Below, one piece after another: positions 25,274-35,500 of a stretch of 41,048 bases of DNA. The DNA comes from Bacteroidota bacterium (GTDB lineage Bacteria > Bacteroidota > Bacteroidia > Chitinophagales > Chitinophagaceae). The notes beneath the pieces were generated by a model. That model was not told where the DNA came from, did no database searches, and saw only the letters and a list, made by a program, of their open reading frames with translations. The stretch spans positions 1 through 41,048 of the forward strand of contig JAHEFK010000018.1 in NCBI GenBank assembly GCA_024640225.1. Direction: 5' to 3'. A program made the translations under genes and the position numbers. Position 1 is the stretch's first letter, and every line of letters begins with the position of its first letter.

Positions 25274-26209
25274 ATGATAAGCAGAAGAAATATTAGAATA
25301 AAAGTAATGCAATCGCTATATACGGTTGCCACGATGGATGAATTACAAACTGATGATAGCAAAGCTAAATGCGTTAGTATTTTAAATGAAAAATTAAATA
25401 GATCCCTTGATTTATTTGTAACTACGATATTATACATTCTTAAAGTTGCTCAATACGCTGAACGAAATGCGCAATTAAATCAATCTAAGCTTATACCTAC
25501 TGATGATGAATTGCAAAATAATACCAAAATAGCGGGCAATTTATTTTTATGGCAAATACTTTCTAATGAAACATTTTCGGAAAAAGTAAAAAGCAGTCAT
25601 CTCGAAGAACAAGTAAATGAAGATTGGATAAAAAAGATATTCCAGCAATTACAACAAAGCGATTTATACAAAACGTATATCAAGAAAAAAGACAGAGAAC
25701 AGAAATATGAGAAAAACATTATGAGGTTCATATGGGAACAATTAATGTTGAAAGACGAAGCACTTTTAGAGCATTTTAGCGACGAGTTGAATGGTTGGGA
25801 TGATGATAAAGATATGATCTTCATGTTGGTTGAAAATTTCTTCAAACACAACTCCACCTACAATTACCTTCAATTAGTGTCCGAAGAGAAATTAGAATAC
25901 GCTCAAAATTTAATTAGAGCTGTTATTGAAAAAGATAGTATGTTCCAAGGTATTATCGAACCAAAATTGAGAAATTGGGATCCAGAACGCGTAGCTCTAA
26001 TTGATACCATCCTTCTCAAAATGGGTATATGCGAATTTCTTTATTTCCCAACAATTCCAACCAAAGTAACGATCAACGAATACATTGAAATCGCAAAAGT
26101 ATATAGTACGCCTCAAAGCGGTCAATTCGTAAATGGCGTACTGGATAATATTTGCAAAGGATTTGAATCTGAAAATAAAATTAGAAAAACAGCTCATTTC
26201 AAAAAATAG
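25274..26209 (+). CDS. nusB: Transcription antitermination factor NusB (long bacteroidete form)
   Basis: A 311-residue protein, about twice the length of E. coli NusB, as usual in Bacteroidota. It starts with ISRRNIRIKVMQSLYTV and ends with the NusB fold block WDPERVALIDTILLKMGICEFL, then PTKVTINEYIEIAKVYSTPQ and SGQFVNGVLDNI. The middle ~150 residues are helical and charged and belong to the lineage-specific extension. NusB with NusE binds boxA RNA and promotes rRNA transcription. The next genes (DUF1573, yajC, coaE) are spaced 2, 31 and 1 bp, so this is the head of an operon. Confidence 0.93.
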   Translation: MISRRNIRIKVMQSLYTVATMDELQTDDSKAKCVSILNEKLNRSLDLFVTTILYILKVAQYAERNAQLNQSKLIPTDDELQNNTKIAGNLFLWQILSNETFSEKVKSSHLEEQVNEDWIKKIFQQLQQSDLYKTYIKKKDREQKYEKNIMRFIWEQLMLKDEALLEHFSDELNGWDDDKDMIFMLVENFFKHNSTYNYLQLVSEEKLEYAQNLIRAVIEKDSMFQGIIEPKLRNWDPERVALIDTILLKMGICEFLYFPTIPTKVTINEYIEIAKVYSTPQSGQFVNGVLDNICKGFESENKIRKTAHFKK

Positions 26210-26211
26210 CT

Positions 26212-26679
26212 ATGAAACGCTTTTCTCTTTTCTTTCTGAGTATTTTAGTAGTTTTTACTGCATGTAAAAACAATGTAGAAACAGTAACAAACGATGGATT
26301 ATTACCTACTAGTTTGGTCAATAATCCTATATCCTTAAATCCAGATAGTAATCAATTTAAAGAGTTACCAACCATGGATTTTAGCACTACCCTACATGAT
26401 TTTGGAACAATTCATGAAGGAGAAACTGTTGAATGGGAATTTGATTTTAAAAACAATGGAAAAAGTCCATTAATCATTAGTGAAGCAAAAGGATCTTGCG
26501 GATGTACGGTGGCCGAATTCCCTAAAGAACCCATTTCAGCAGGACAAGCATCAAAAATAAAAGTAAGCTTTAACTCAACTGACAAACATGGGTACAACGA
26601 GAAACAAGTTACTATTAGTAATAATACAAAAGAAGGTGTGCACTATTTAACGATAAAAGCTACAATTTTAGAAAATTAA
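26212..26679 (+). CDS. DUF1573 domain lipoprotein
   Basis: A 155-residue exported protein. The leader FSLFFLSILVVFTAC ends at a cysteine (Cys18) followed by KNN, consistent with lipid anchoring. The DUF1573 domain (~60–155) is an Ig-like/ASH-type fold with LHDFGTIHEGETVEWEFDFKN, the GSCGCTVAEFP cysteine motif, and a TISNNTKEGVHYLTI strand. DUF1573 proteins are abundant in Bacteroidota, and their molecular role is not established. It lies 2 bp after nusB, and many relatives occupy the same position by memory. Confidence 0.9.
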   Translation: MKRFSLFFLSILVVFTACKNNVETVTNDGLLPTSLVNNPISLNPDSNQFKELPTMDFSTTLHDFGTIHEGETVEWEFDFKNNGKSPLIISEAKGSCGCTVAEFPKEPISAGQASKIKVSFNSTDKHGYNEKQVTISNNTKEGVHYLTIKATILEN

Positions 26680-26710
26680 TGTATTTTTAAACCCAAATAA
26701 AAAAACAACT

Positions 26711-27016
26711 ATGACAACTTTATTACAAGCTCCAGGCGGTGGTATGATCCAACCATTATTCTTAATAGGAATGGTAGTGGTTATGTATTTCTTTATGATC
26801 CGACCACAAGCTAAAAAAGCAAAAGAACAAAAGAAATTTTCTGAAAGCATCCAAGCTGGAGAAGATATTGTAACCACTTCAGGAATACATGGTAAAATTA
26901 ATCGTGTAAACGATGACGGTACTTTAAAAGTAGAAGTTGCAAACAATACGTTCATGACTTTTGAAAGAGCTGCCGTTTCAATGGAATTGACTACTGCTGC
27001 TCGTAAAAAAGCATAA
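26711..27016 (+). CDS. yajC: Preprotein translocase subunit YajC
   Basis: A 101-residue protein with one transmembrane helix near the N-terminus (~15–31, LFLIGMVVVMYFFMI). It is followed by the hallmark RPQAKKAKEQKKF block and a small cytoplasmic domain with AGEDIVTTSGIHGKINRV. YajC associates with SecDF near the Sec channel and is not essential in E. coli. It lies between the DUF1573 gene and coaE. A ybbR-like gene, often found between yajC and coaE in related genomes, is missing here. Confidence 0.93.
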   Translation: MTTLLQAPGGGMIQPLFLIGMVVVMYFFMIRPQAKKAKEQKKFSESIQAGEDIVTTSGIHGKINRVNDDGTLKVEVANNTFMTFERAAVSMELTTAARKKA

Positions 27017-27017
27017 T

Positions 27018-27614
27018 ATGCTAAAAGTAGCCATTACTGGTGGTATAGGCTCTGGAAAGAGTTTGGTGTGCCAAGTGTTCAAAACACTTGGCATTCCTAT
27101 ATTTAATGCTGACGACACAAGCAATCAATTAGTAGAAAACAATTTAGAATTGAAAGCTTCCATAATTGAATTATTTGGTAAAGAAGCTTATATAAATGGC
27201 AATTACAATAGAAAATTCATTGGCAATATTGTATTCAGCAACCCAGAAAAACTTCAGTTACTTAATGATTTAATACATCCTCTAGCTATACAAGCAGCAA
27301 AACAATGGTTCGAAGAACAGCATGCCCCCTATGCAATAAAAGAAGCGGCTATTCTATTTGAATCCAATGCCCAACAAGACATTGATATTGTTATAGGTAT
27401 AACTGCGCCAGAGGCAGTAAGAATAGAACGCGTAATGCAAAGAACCGGATATAACAAAGAGGAAGTTATAAAACGAATAGCATTGCAAATGCCAGAAGAA
27501 GAAAAAATGGCAAAATGCCACTACGTTATTCAAAATGATAATAAAACTGCAATACTACCGCAACTATTGCGCATTCACGAAGCTCTTATGATTAAAAGTA
27601 ATACTACCCAATAA
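27018..27614 (+). CDS. coaE: Dephospho-CoA kinase
   Basis: A 198-residue P-loop kinase. Walker A GGIGSGKS is at residues 8–15. The CoA-domain features include FNADDTSNQLVE, the LIHPLAIQAAKQWF segment, and an IKEAAILFESNAQQDID block. The lid arginine lies in ERVMQRTGY. It phosphorylates the 3'-hydroxyl of dephospho-CoA, the last step in coenzyme A synthesis. The gene starts 1 bp after yajC. Its last 11 bp overlap the end of the convergent M1 peptidase gene. Confidence 0.94.
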   Translation: MLKVAITGGIGSGKSLVCQVFKTLGIPIFNADDTSNQLVENNLELKASIIELFGKEAYINGNYNRKFIGNIVFSNPEKLQLLNDLIHPLAIQAAKQWFEEQHAPYAIKEAAILFESNAQQDIDIVIGITAPEAVRIERVMQRTGYNKEEVIKRIALQMPEEEKMAKCHYVIQNDNKTAILPQLLRIHEALMIKSNTTQ

Positions 27615-30114
27615 TACGCTTAATTTGCTCTTCTACATTTTTATTATTAGCCGATTTAATTTCATTTAATAAATAGCGAAGTTGATTTGCATAGTTATTT
27701 CTGGTAGTAACTTTCGTTTCATTAGAATAGATTTTTTCCAAACCAAATACAGCCTTATTTACAAAAGGTTCATTTTTATTGGTTATAACAAACTTAACCA
27801 GTCCTGAAAATACCGCATTCAAATCTTCTCCATAAAAATCATTTGCACATTGCATTATAAAATTTAAATCATCAATTGTTGTGGCATTTCCTAAAATTTT
27901 CAAACACGATTTAATAACGAAATGATTTTTATTTTCAGTTAAATAAGCTTTAGCTAAAACTAATGCATCTGCTTTATGTTGTATCAAATTAGTATTTAAA
28001 GCTTCCATTCTTAATTTATAAGAATTTGATTTTAAACAGGTATTCATATCAACATCAGCAATTGGATGCTTCCACAAATTCAAAAGCCTTAAAGCTGCCG
28101 CTTTTACTAATAGGTTTTTAGTATTCTTAAACAAATCAAAAACCGGAACCTCAAAATTATTTTGTACTACTTTATCTTGGTTGTTTTCATAAATAGCATC
28201 TAGCACGAATAGTGCAAAATCTGCGGAATCATTGAGCGCATGCACTAGCACAGTTTTAAAACTACTATCCAAATTGTGTTTAGTAATAAAATTTGTACAA
28301 ATAGTATCTAGTGCTATAATTTTAGAAATAGGATTAAGCGGCGCTTCAAACTGCATGCTATAGATGGCTGGTGCTTTTTTTTCTATAATTGCTCCAATTA
28401 CTTCATGTTCATAATCGGGCACTACAAAAGCACTTTCTGAAGTTGCCGGAAGTAAAAAATCTTGTTTAGCTTGATTGAGTTCAACAAGGTGCTTAGCAAC
28501 TTTATTGTTTTCGATAAGGGCTAATGTCATGGGCAATCTATACACAAAATTTGGATCTTCATTTTTTTGAGTCACATGAACTTTTATCTTTTTCAAAGAA
28601 TCAATATACTGATATGAAAAGCTTACTGTAGGATGGCCACCTTTCACATACCATTGATTGAAAAACCAAGTCATATCTCTACCCGTTACTTCTTCAACAG
28701 CCAATCTCCAATGATGATATTCTGCTGGTTTTAGCGCATTGCTAGTTAGGTATTTTTTAATGGATTGCTTGAATGCAGAATCACCAATCAACAAATGTAG
28801 ATGGCGCAAAATAGCACCACCCTTTTTATAAGTAATATGATCAAAAACATCTTCTCTACTTTTATAGTAAACTCTATACAACGGATCATCTACATAAGGA
28901 GCATACAACAAATAATTTTGTAAATCTTCGTACGCTAATTTATCAGCGAAATCTTTTCCATATTTATATGTTCTCCATAACTGTTCGCCATAATTAGCAA
29001 AAGATTCATTTACGGTAAGGTGCGACCAAGATTCAGCTGTTACATAATCACCAAACCATTGATGAAATAATTCATGCGACACAACATCTTCATGATTAGC
29101 ATCTGCGTAAGCAATACTATCTTGGTTCATAAATTCACCAAACAAACTAGCGCTGGTATTTTCCATTGCACCCGATACATAATCTCTCACTACAACTTGA
29201 CTATACGTTTTCCACGGATACAAAACACCTGTATACGAAGAAAAAAACCGCATCATTTCTGGTGTGTTTTGAAACATCATATTAGCATAGGGTGCATAAT
29301 CAGGCTCCACATAATAACGAACATCATTAGCTTGTTGAAACGAAGTAGTATGCACTGCAAATTTTCCAATGGCAAACATCATGGCATAAGGTTGTATCGG
29401 TTGATTCATTTCCCATACATCTTCACGCATAAACGGCTCCACAGCTTTTGAGGTCAGTAATTTACCATTACTTAGGGTCTGAAACGAATCGGGAACCGTT
29501 AGTGCTATTTGTGTTGTAAATCGTTCATTAGGAAGATCTATGGTAGGCACCCAATGAGAATTAGATTCCGTTTCCCCTTGCGTCCAAATTTGAATTGGTT
29601 TGTTTTTAATTTTCTGACGATTGTTTATAAAATATAATCCTTTATCATCAGTAATTGCGGCACTGCCCCCTTTGGGTGCCTTATTTGGATACGCAGTATA
29701 CTTTATAGTTAATAAAATTGTATCCGCTATTGAAGATTCAAAATCAATATGCAAATGCAAAGAATCTGCCGTAAAATGTAAAGCTAGCTCACCATGCCTA
29801 CTATTTGCAGTGACACTAGTAACTTCCATAGACTTAGCATCTAACGCTATGTGTTGTGTGGGATAAAAATAAGGCATCATTGTTAATACCGCTACTCCAT
29901 CTGCACTTGCATTTTTATAATTAAATTGTAAGGCTACTTGCGTATGAATAATATCCCAAATTCGATCTGGCGTATACCTTGGCGTTTCATTCGCTTTACT
30001 AGACGTTACCGAAACCGTATTTAAACTTACCTCTGCAGCATGTTTGGGCATACTACATTGAATTAAAAATAGGGAACTAAAAACAAGTACTGCGTTGCAA
30101 ATACGGATATTCAT
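27604..30114 (-). CDS. M1-family zinc aminopeptidase, probable lipoprotein
   Basis: An 836-residue peptidase. The leader ends at Cys20 (SLFLIQC), so it is probably lipid-anchored at the cell envelope. The catalytic domain has the exopeptidase motif GAMEN at 315–319 and the zinc site HELFH at 347–351, with the third ligand Glu370 in LTVNESFANYGE. All metal ligands are intact. The N-terminal beta domain (~50–240) and a long helical HEAT-like C-terminal half (~590–836) fit the aminopeptidase N architecture. It should release N-terminal residues from peptides in the periplasm or at the surface. The gene overlaps coaE tail-to-tail by 11 bp and is divergent from the biotin carrier gene. Confidence 0.94.
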   Translation of the reverse strand: MNIRICNAVLVFSSLFLIQCSMPKHAAEVSLNTVSVTSSKANETPRYTPDRIWDIIHTQVALQFNYKNASADGVAVLTMMPYFYPTQHIALDAKSMEVTSVTANSRHGELALHFTADSLHLHIDFESSIADTILLTIKYTAYPNKAPKGGSAAITDDKGLYFINNRQKIKNKPIQIWTQGETESNSHWVPTIDLPNERFTTQIALTVPDSFQTLSNGKLLTSKAVEPFMREDVWEMNQPIQPYAMMFAIGKFAVHTTSFQQANDVRYYVEPDYAPYANMMFQNTPEMMRFFSSYTGVLYPWKTYSQVVVRDYVSGAMENTSASLFGEFMNQDSIAYADANHEDVVSHELFHQWFGDYVTAESWSHLTVNESFANYGEQLWRTYKYGKDFADKLAYEDLQNYLLYAPYVDDPLYRVYYKSREDVFDHITYKKGGAILRHLHLLIGDSAFKQSIKKYLTSNALKPAEYHHWRLAVEEVTGRDMTWFFNQWYVKGGHPTVSFSYQYIDSLKKIKVHVTQKNEDPNFVYRLPMTLALIENNKVAKHLVELNQAKQDFLLPATSESAFVVPDYEHEVIGAIIEKKAPAIYSMQFEAPLNPISKIIALDTICTNFITKHNLDSSFKTVLVHALNDSADFALFVLDAIYENNQDKVVQNNFEVPVFDLFKNTKNLLVKAAALRLLNLWKHPIADVDMNTCLKSNSYKLRMEALNTNLIQHKADALVLAKAYLTENKNHFVIKSCLKILGNATTIDDLNFIMQCANDFYGEDLNAVFSGLVKFVITNKNEPFVNKAVFGLEKIYSNETKVTTRNNYANQLRYLLNEIKSANNKNVEEQIKRIIG

Positions 30115-30177
30115 AAATAATTAAATTTGTTTGTCTATTTGAAAATATAAAAATACTTTTACAAAAAATAAAAGATC

Positions 30178-30660
30178 ATGTATAAAGTAAGCTTACAAGG
30201 TAAAACATTTGATATAGATGAAAAAGAAATTTCTAACAATAGTTCATTAAACATTAGTGAAATATCCAATGCTTTTTACCAAGTAGCTGCGCATGGCAAA
30301 AATTATACCATTATAGTTGATAAAATCGATAAACAGCAAAAGGAACTTACCTTAAAAATAAATGGCGAGAAAAAAATATTGCAAATTGAAGAGCCAATAG
30401 ATTTACTGCTAAAAAATATGGGACTTGATTTAAAAGCCATGCAAAAGGTAGAATCTATAAAAGCTCCCATGCCCGGTATGGTTTTGAAAATACTTGTTGA
30501 ACCAGGTCAACAAATTGAAAAAGGACAAGGTGTTTTAATATTAGAAGCCATGAAAATGGAGAATGTTCTTAAATCATCTGCAGCGGCTACTGTAAAGGCA
30601 ATAAAAGTAACTGAAAAATCGGCTGTAGAAAAAGGAGCTATTCTTGTTGAATTAATCTAA
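30178..30660 (+). CDS. Biotin carboxyl-carrier (biotinyl-lipoyl) protein
   Basis: A 160-residue protein. The C-terminal ~70 residues form a biotinyl domain: IKAPMPGMVLKILVEPGQQIEKGQ, then ILEAMKMENVL, where Lys126 is the biotinylated residue. The N-terminal 80 residues are a less conserved beta-rich region ending at a Lys/Glu-rich linker. Carriers of this kind serve acyl-CoA or pyruvate/oxaloacetate carboxylases. No carboxylase or carboxyltransferase gene is adjacent, so the partner enzyme is encoded elsewhere. The small secreted protein begins at the base after its stop. Confidence 0.9.
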   Translation: MYKVSLQGKTFDIDEKEISNNSSLNISEISNAFYQVAAHGKNYTIIVDKIDKQQKELTLKINGEKKILQIEEPIDLLLKNMGLDLKAMQKVESIKAPMPGMVLKILVEPGQQIEKGQGVLILEAMKMENVLKSSAAATVKAIKVTEKSAVEKGAILVELI

Positions 30661-31059
30661 ATGAAAAAACATTTTTTATATTATTGTTTTATTTTTTCAG
30701 GAATTGCTGCGCATGCCCAGAGCAGTTCATACCTGTACATCGAAAGCAGCACCAAGAATCCGTTTTACATCACCATAGATAGCAATCGATACCAAAGACA
30801 CTTCAATTCCTTGCAAATTGTACCCAAATTACTAGAAGGCCCTATGATGGTAAGCATTCAATTACAAAATCAAACAACGGAAAGCTATCATTTTTACCTC
30901 AACATGCCAGCCGCAGCTCACCGCTCCTTTCTTTTAGAAAAAAATCAAGAAAATGATTGGGTATTATTTGATTTAGAACGCAATTATAGCCTTCATGCTA
31001 ATAATGAGCAAGAGGATCAATTGCTATTTATCAATGCTCAGCGATTACAAAGCAAATAA
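30661..31059 (+). CDS. Small secreted protein of unknown function
   Basis: A 132-residue protein I do not assign to a family. The signal peptide is clear (KKHFLYYCFIFSGIAAHAQ). The mature part begins SSYLYIESSTKNPFYITID, then NSLQIVPKLLEGPMMVSIQL, and looks like a small beta-sandwich. Similar openings occur, from memory, at the N-terminus of longer Chitinophagaceae secreted proteins, so this may be a short stand-alone version. The C-terminus is polar and ends without any sorting motif. The ATG directly abuts the stop of the biotin-carrier gene, implying co-expression, although their roles look unrelated. Codon usage resembles the neighbours. Confidence 0.8.
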   Translation: MKKHFLYYCFIFSGIAAHAQSSSYLYIESSTKNPFYITIDSNRYQRHFNSLQIVPKLLEGPMMVSIQLQNQTTESYHFYLNMPAAAHRSFLLEKNQENDWVLFDLERNYSLHANNEQEDQLLFINAQRLQSK

Positions 31060-31105
31060 ATTCAAACTAATTTATTGAGAACATTTAAAATTGTCAAAGT
31101 ATTAT

Positions 31106-31113
31106 TATCTTTG
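31106..31113 (+). promoter_or_regulatory. Candidate -7 element for pdhB
   Basis: TATCTTTG fits TAnnTTTG exactly and lies 42 bp before the pdhB ATG. The nearest TTG triplets are 12 and 28 bp upstream, outside the usual spacing, so the -33 box is uncertain. Confidence 0.35.
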
Positions 31114-31155
31114 GCAGTCTATATTTTAATAAAATAAACCTTAAAATACAACCAC

Positions 31156-32139
31156 ATGCGTACAATAGCATTCCGTCAAGCATTGCGAGAAGCGATGGAA
31201 GAAGAGATGAGAAGAGATGAGACTGTTTTTTTAATGGGTGAAGAAGTAGCACAATATAATGGCGCCTATAAGGTGAGTCAAGGCATGCTAGATGAATTTG
31301 GTCCAAAACGTGTATTAGATACCCCTATTACGGAATTGGGTTTTGCTGCCATCGGTGTAGGTGCTGCTATGAATAATACAAAACCCATCATTGAGTTTAT
31401 GACGTGGAATTTTGCAGTATTAGCATTAGACCAAATTTTAAATCATGCTGCTAAAACACGCTCCATGAGTGGTGGTCATTTTGGATGCCAAATGGTATTT
31501 AGAGGTCCAAATGGCAGTGCTGGACAATTGGGCGCTCAACATTCTCAAGCATTTGAAAGTTGGTATGCAAATATCCCTGGTATAAAAGTAATTTCTGTTT
31601 CTAATCCATACGATGCTAAAGGTTTATTAAAGTCTGCTATCAGAGATATCGATCCTGTGGTATTTATGGAGAGTGAGGTTATGTATGGTGATATGGGTGA
31701 AGTGCCAGAAGAAGAGTACTTAATTCCAATTGGAAAGGCGGACATTAAAAGAGCAGGTACTGATGTCACGATTGTTTCTTACAACAAAATGATGAAAGTA
31801 GCCCTTGGTGCAGCAGAAGAATTAGCCAAAGAAGGCATTAGCGCTGAAGTAATTGATTTAAGAACTATTCGTCCATTAGATTGGCAAACTATCGTAGCAT
31901 CTGTTAAAAAAACCAATAGATTAGTAATTGTAGAAGAACAATGGCCATTTGCTAGTATTTCATCAGAAATCAGTTATCGCGTTCAAAAAGAAGCATTTGA
32001 CTATCTCGATGCACCTATTCGTAGAATTTGTTCTGCAGATACCAATATGCACTATGCACCTACTTTAGTAAACTTATTCTTACCAGATGTACCTAGAACT
32101 GTAGCTTTAGTAAAAGAAGTAATGTATATGAAAAAATAG
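31156..32139 (+). CDS. pdhB: Pyruvate dehydrogenase E1 component, beta subunit
   Basis: A 327-residue transketolase-type beta subunit. It starts RTIAFRQALREAMEEEM and includes FLMGEEVAQYNGAYKVSQG, the DTPITELGFAAIGVGAA block, and PNGSAGQLGAQHSQAFESW, which lines the thiamine-diphosphate site. The C-terminal domain begins at TDVTIVSYNKM and includes AEVIDLRTIRPLD. With the alpha subunit (not in the window) it decarboxylates pyruvate and loads acetyl groups onto E2. A branched-chain E1 beta is the main alternative, but overall similarity favours pyruvate. It has its own promoter candidate and a terminator. Confidence 0.92.
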   Translation: MRTIAFRQALREAMEEEMRRDETVFLMGEEVAQYNGAYKVSQGMLDEFGPKRVLDTPITELGFAAIGVGAAMNNTKPIIEFMTWNFAVLALDQILNHAAKTRSMSGGHFGCQMVFRGPNGSAGQLGAQHSQAFESWYANIPGIKVISVSNPYDAKGLLKSAIRDIDPVVFMESEVMYGDMGEVPEEEYLIPIGKADIKRAGTDVTIVSYNKMMKVALGAAEELAKEGISAEVIDLRTIRPLDWQTIVASVKKTNRLVIVEEQWPFASISSEISYRVQKEAFDYLDAPIRRICSADTNMHYAPTLVNLFLPDVPRTVALVKEVMYMKK

Positions 32140-32160
32140 AATATAATTCAAATAACGATA

Positions 32161-32188
32161 AAAAAGCCAGCAATTTGCTGGCTTTTTT
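32161..32188 (+). terminator. Intrinsic terminator after pdhB
   Basis: GCCAGC (32166–32171) pairs with GCTGGC (32177–32182) around AATTT and is followed by six T. An upstream A run makes it potentially bidirectional. It begins 22 bp after the pdhB stop. Confidence 0.9.
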
Positions 32189-32511
32189 ATTGTTAGTCTA
32201 TACCAACCAAATTTCAAAGCTATTGGTCTATTCGAATATAGTGCTAGGTACAAAAATTAGGTCACCAAAAAAGCAGGGTAAATTGGAAGTAAATAGTTAA
32301 TAAACAAGGAATTTAGCAAATAAAAACAGAGCTATACAAAGTGGATAAAATAATTAGAAAACTATTGTATTTTCAAATTAAATTATATAATTTTAAGCGT
32401 TGAGAACTGTCTTCTAAATTCAATTTTAACAAATTGAAGCACAGAAGTATTTCTCTATAAAAATAAACCGAACTAACTTTTTTTTAAAATAGAATACAAA
32501 TAACGTTCCTT
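32189..32511. other. Gene-free leader region of the giant surface-protein gene
   Basis: This AT-rich stretch of about 320 bp holds no credible gene. The best promoter guess is TTG at 32365–32367, 20 bp, then TAATTTTA at 32388–32395 (one mismatch to TAnnTTTG). Downstream of it, an 8-bp perfect stem TTCAATTT-TAAC-AAATTGAA (32419–32438) would form a hairpin in a ~110-nt leader. A T-rich tract at 32477–32485 precedes the start codon. Confidence 0.4.
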
Positions 32512-35500
32512 ATGGTTATTAAAACTACATGTAAACAATTAAGTATCGCGATTGGATTATTAATTGCATCTTATGGAGCAAAGGCACAGATGAGTGGTAC
32601 GTATACCGTCCCTGGATCTTTCCCTAGTATTAGTGCAGCCGTATCTGCATTAAATTCTCAAGGTGTAAATGGCCCTGTTACGATCAATGTCAATGCAGGT
32701 TATACCGAAACCGCAGTTGGAACAATTATTTTAAATGCTACTGGTACAGCTACCAACACAATCACCATCCAAAAAAGCGGTGTAGGTGCAAATCCAAAAA
32801 TAACGGCAATGCCAAATGGTATTCAATTGACTACTAGTACAGCTGGTATCGATGGTATCTTTGCCCTAAACGGATCTGACTACGTCACCATTGATGGAAT
32901 TGATTTGGCTGAAAACAGCGCCAATACTACTCCTACAACTTGTATGGAATATGGATATGGTTTATTTAAAGCATCGGCTATTGATGGTTGTCAATACAAT
33001 ACCATCAAGAATGCTACTATTACGTTAAATAGAATCAACAATAATATTGCAGGTAATGTAATGTATGCTGGATGTGCTGGTATCTTACTCATCAACGCGC
33101 AAATTGGTGCTGCCAATACAGCATTAACTATTACGAGCCCAAGTGGATCTAACTCTTATAATAAAATTTATGCCAATACCATTCAAAATGTAAATGCTGG
33201 TATTTATGCAATTGGTTTTGGTAACGCGCCTATTCCATTCACAAATGCTGATTTAGGAAATGATTTTGGAGGAAACACTAGTGCTACAGGAAATCAAATA
33301 CTCAATTTTGGTGGCGCAACTGCAGCTGCTCAACCAGCAAATGGTATTCAAATAGGCGCCCAATATAATTTCAACATCGCTTACAATACAATCAACAATA
33401 ATACTGGAACAGGCGTAAATCATGCAAATGTTTTGCGTGGTATCTATGTGAATAATGTAGGTGCAAGTGTAAGTGGAACCATAAGAAATAATACTATTTC
33501 ATTAGTTAATGCGACAGGCATTGCAAACACCATGGAGATTATTCGTACGAGTGCAGTAACAGGTGGTACCATTAATATTTTAAATAACACATTGCTTAAT
33601 TGCACCAACAATTCTACTGGTATTTTTTATGGTATTTGGAATGATGGTACAGAAGCTAATGTTAACATTAAAAACAATACATTTACGAATGTGGTAAGTT
33701 CTGTTGCAGCAAATACCAATTATTTAATTTCAAATACGGGTTTAGTTACTAATGCCCTTTCCATAGATAACAATAGTCTATCTTTTAATTTTACAGCAGC
33801 TACTTCTACAGCTACTTTATATTGGATCAATGCAGGTACAGCCAACTTAAATTATGGTTCTTATTCAGGAAATACAATTAATAACTTCGCTTCTAATAAT
33901 ACAGGAACACATTATATGTTCTTGATCAACCCTGCTTACTATGCCAATGCAACTGAAAAAGTAAACAACAATGCATTGGTAGGTGGATATCAACGTTTAG
34001 GCGCTTCTGGAACTACTTACGGCATTTATCACTACCCTGGTGGTTCTACTGCAACAGATAGTATCAGTGGGAATTTATTGGATGGCTATAAAGCAATCAA
34101 CTCAACGGGTTCATTTTATGGCGTGTATGATTTTAGTTTTTCAACTGCACCATATGCTAACAAATTTATTGTCAATAACTCAATTTCTAACCTAAGAACA
34201 AATGGTCTAATTTATGGTTTTTACAATTACTACCATAATCAATCTGTTGTTGGATACAATACCATGCTAAGTGATACAGTTGGTGGAACAGCCTATTGCT
34301 ATTATACATCAAGCACTGGTACTAACCAATTAGATATCAGAAATAATACACTCAAAAACTTTGTTCAATTATCTACTACTGCACAAGTTTATGGTTTGTA
34401 TCAATTAGGAGGAACCAAAATTAGAGTTTTCAATAATAATTTTGACAACATCACCTCATATAACACCACAAATGCTGGTGCGACAATTTATGGTTTCTAT
34501 TTTTCAACATCTACCAATACAGAAGTTTTCAATAATCAAGTAAGTAATTTAAAAGCGCTTACCAATGGTAGCAGTGTAAATGCATTATATGGAATGTATT
34601 TTGCAGGTGGATCTATTTTTAAAGTGTTCCACAATACCATCTATTTGGCAAATACAACTTCAACAGGCACCAACTTTGGTGCAACTGGATTATACTATAC
34701 AAATACCATTACTGGTATGGATTTAAGAAACAATATTATTAACGTTGATATTAATCCAAAAGGTACAGGTATTGTTACTGCTCTTAGATCATCTGGCACT
34801 CCTAACAATTTAGTTGCTACAAGTAATGCAAATGTCTTTTATACACCAGCTGGTGCTAATCGCTTTTTCTATGGAGAAGGAATAACAACTGCAACTGCGT
34901 TAACAAATACCTATAGCCTTACCAATGACCCTAATTTTAATAATCCTTGTGGAAGTTTATTCAAAACATTCATGAGTCCTAAAATGCAAAAATCATTTAC
35001 AGAAAATAACTTAGGTTTAGTGGCCGGATTTTATGTGCCATCTGGCTTGTCTTTTGCTGATGGTTTAGCTGACGGTACCGGAATAACTAATGTAACTACC
35101 GATATCACAAATACTATTCGTTCTAATCCAGCAGATGCAGGTGCGGAAGAATTTAGTGGTATTCCTAATGACAAATCTGGACCTAGTATTTCTTTTACAC
35201 CTATTGCAGATTTAAATTGTACCACTTCAGCAGCTACTTTAACCGCAACTATTACCGATGCAAGTGGTGTTAATACTACAACAGGAACTGCGCCAAGATT
35301 ATATTATAAAAAATCAACCGATGCAAATGCCTTTTTAGCAAATACAACTGGTACCAATGGATGGAAATATGTAGAGCCAAGTAATAGTGCTTCTCCATTC
35401 ACCTTTACAGTCAATACAGCATTATTAAATAGTGCTTTAGTAGTGGGTGATGTTATTAACTATTTTGTAGTAGCACAAGATAATGCGAGCACACCAAATG

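Noticed and set aside
30661-31059. Truncated remnant of a larger secreted protein
   Set aside because: The gene has an intact signal peptide, a normal stop, codon usage like its neighbours and tight operon spacing; no homologous debris follows it.
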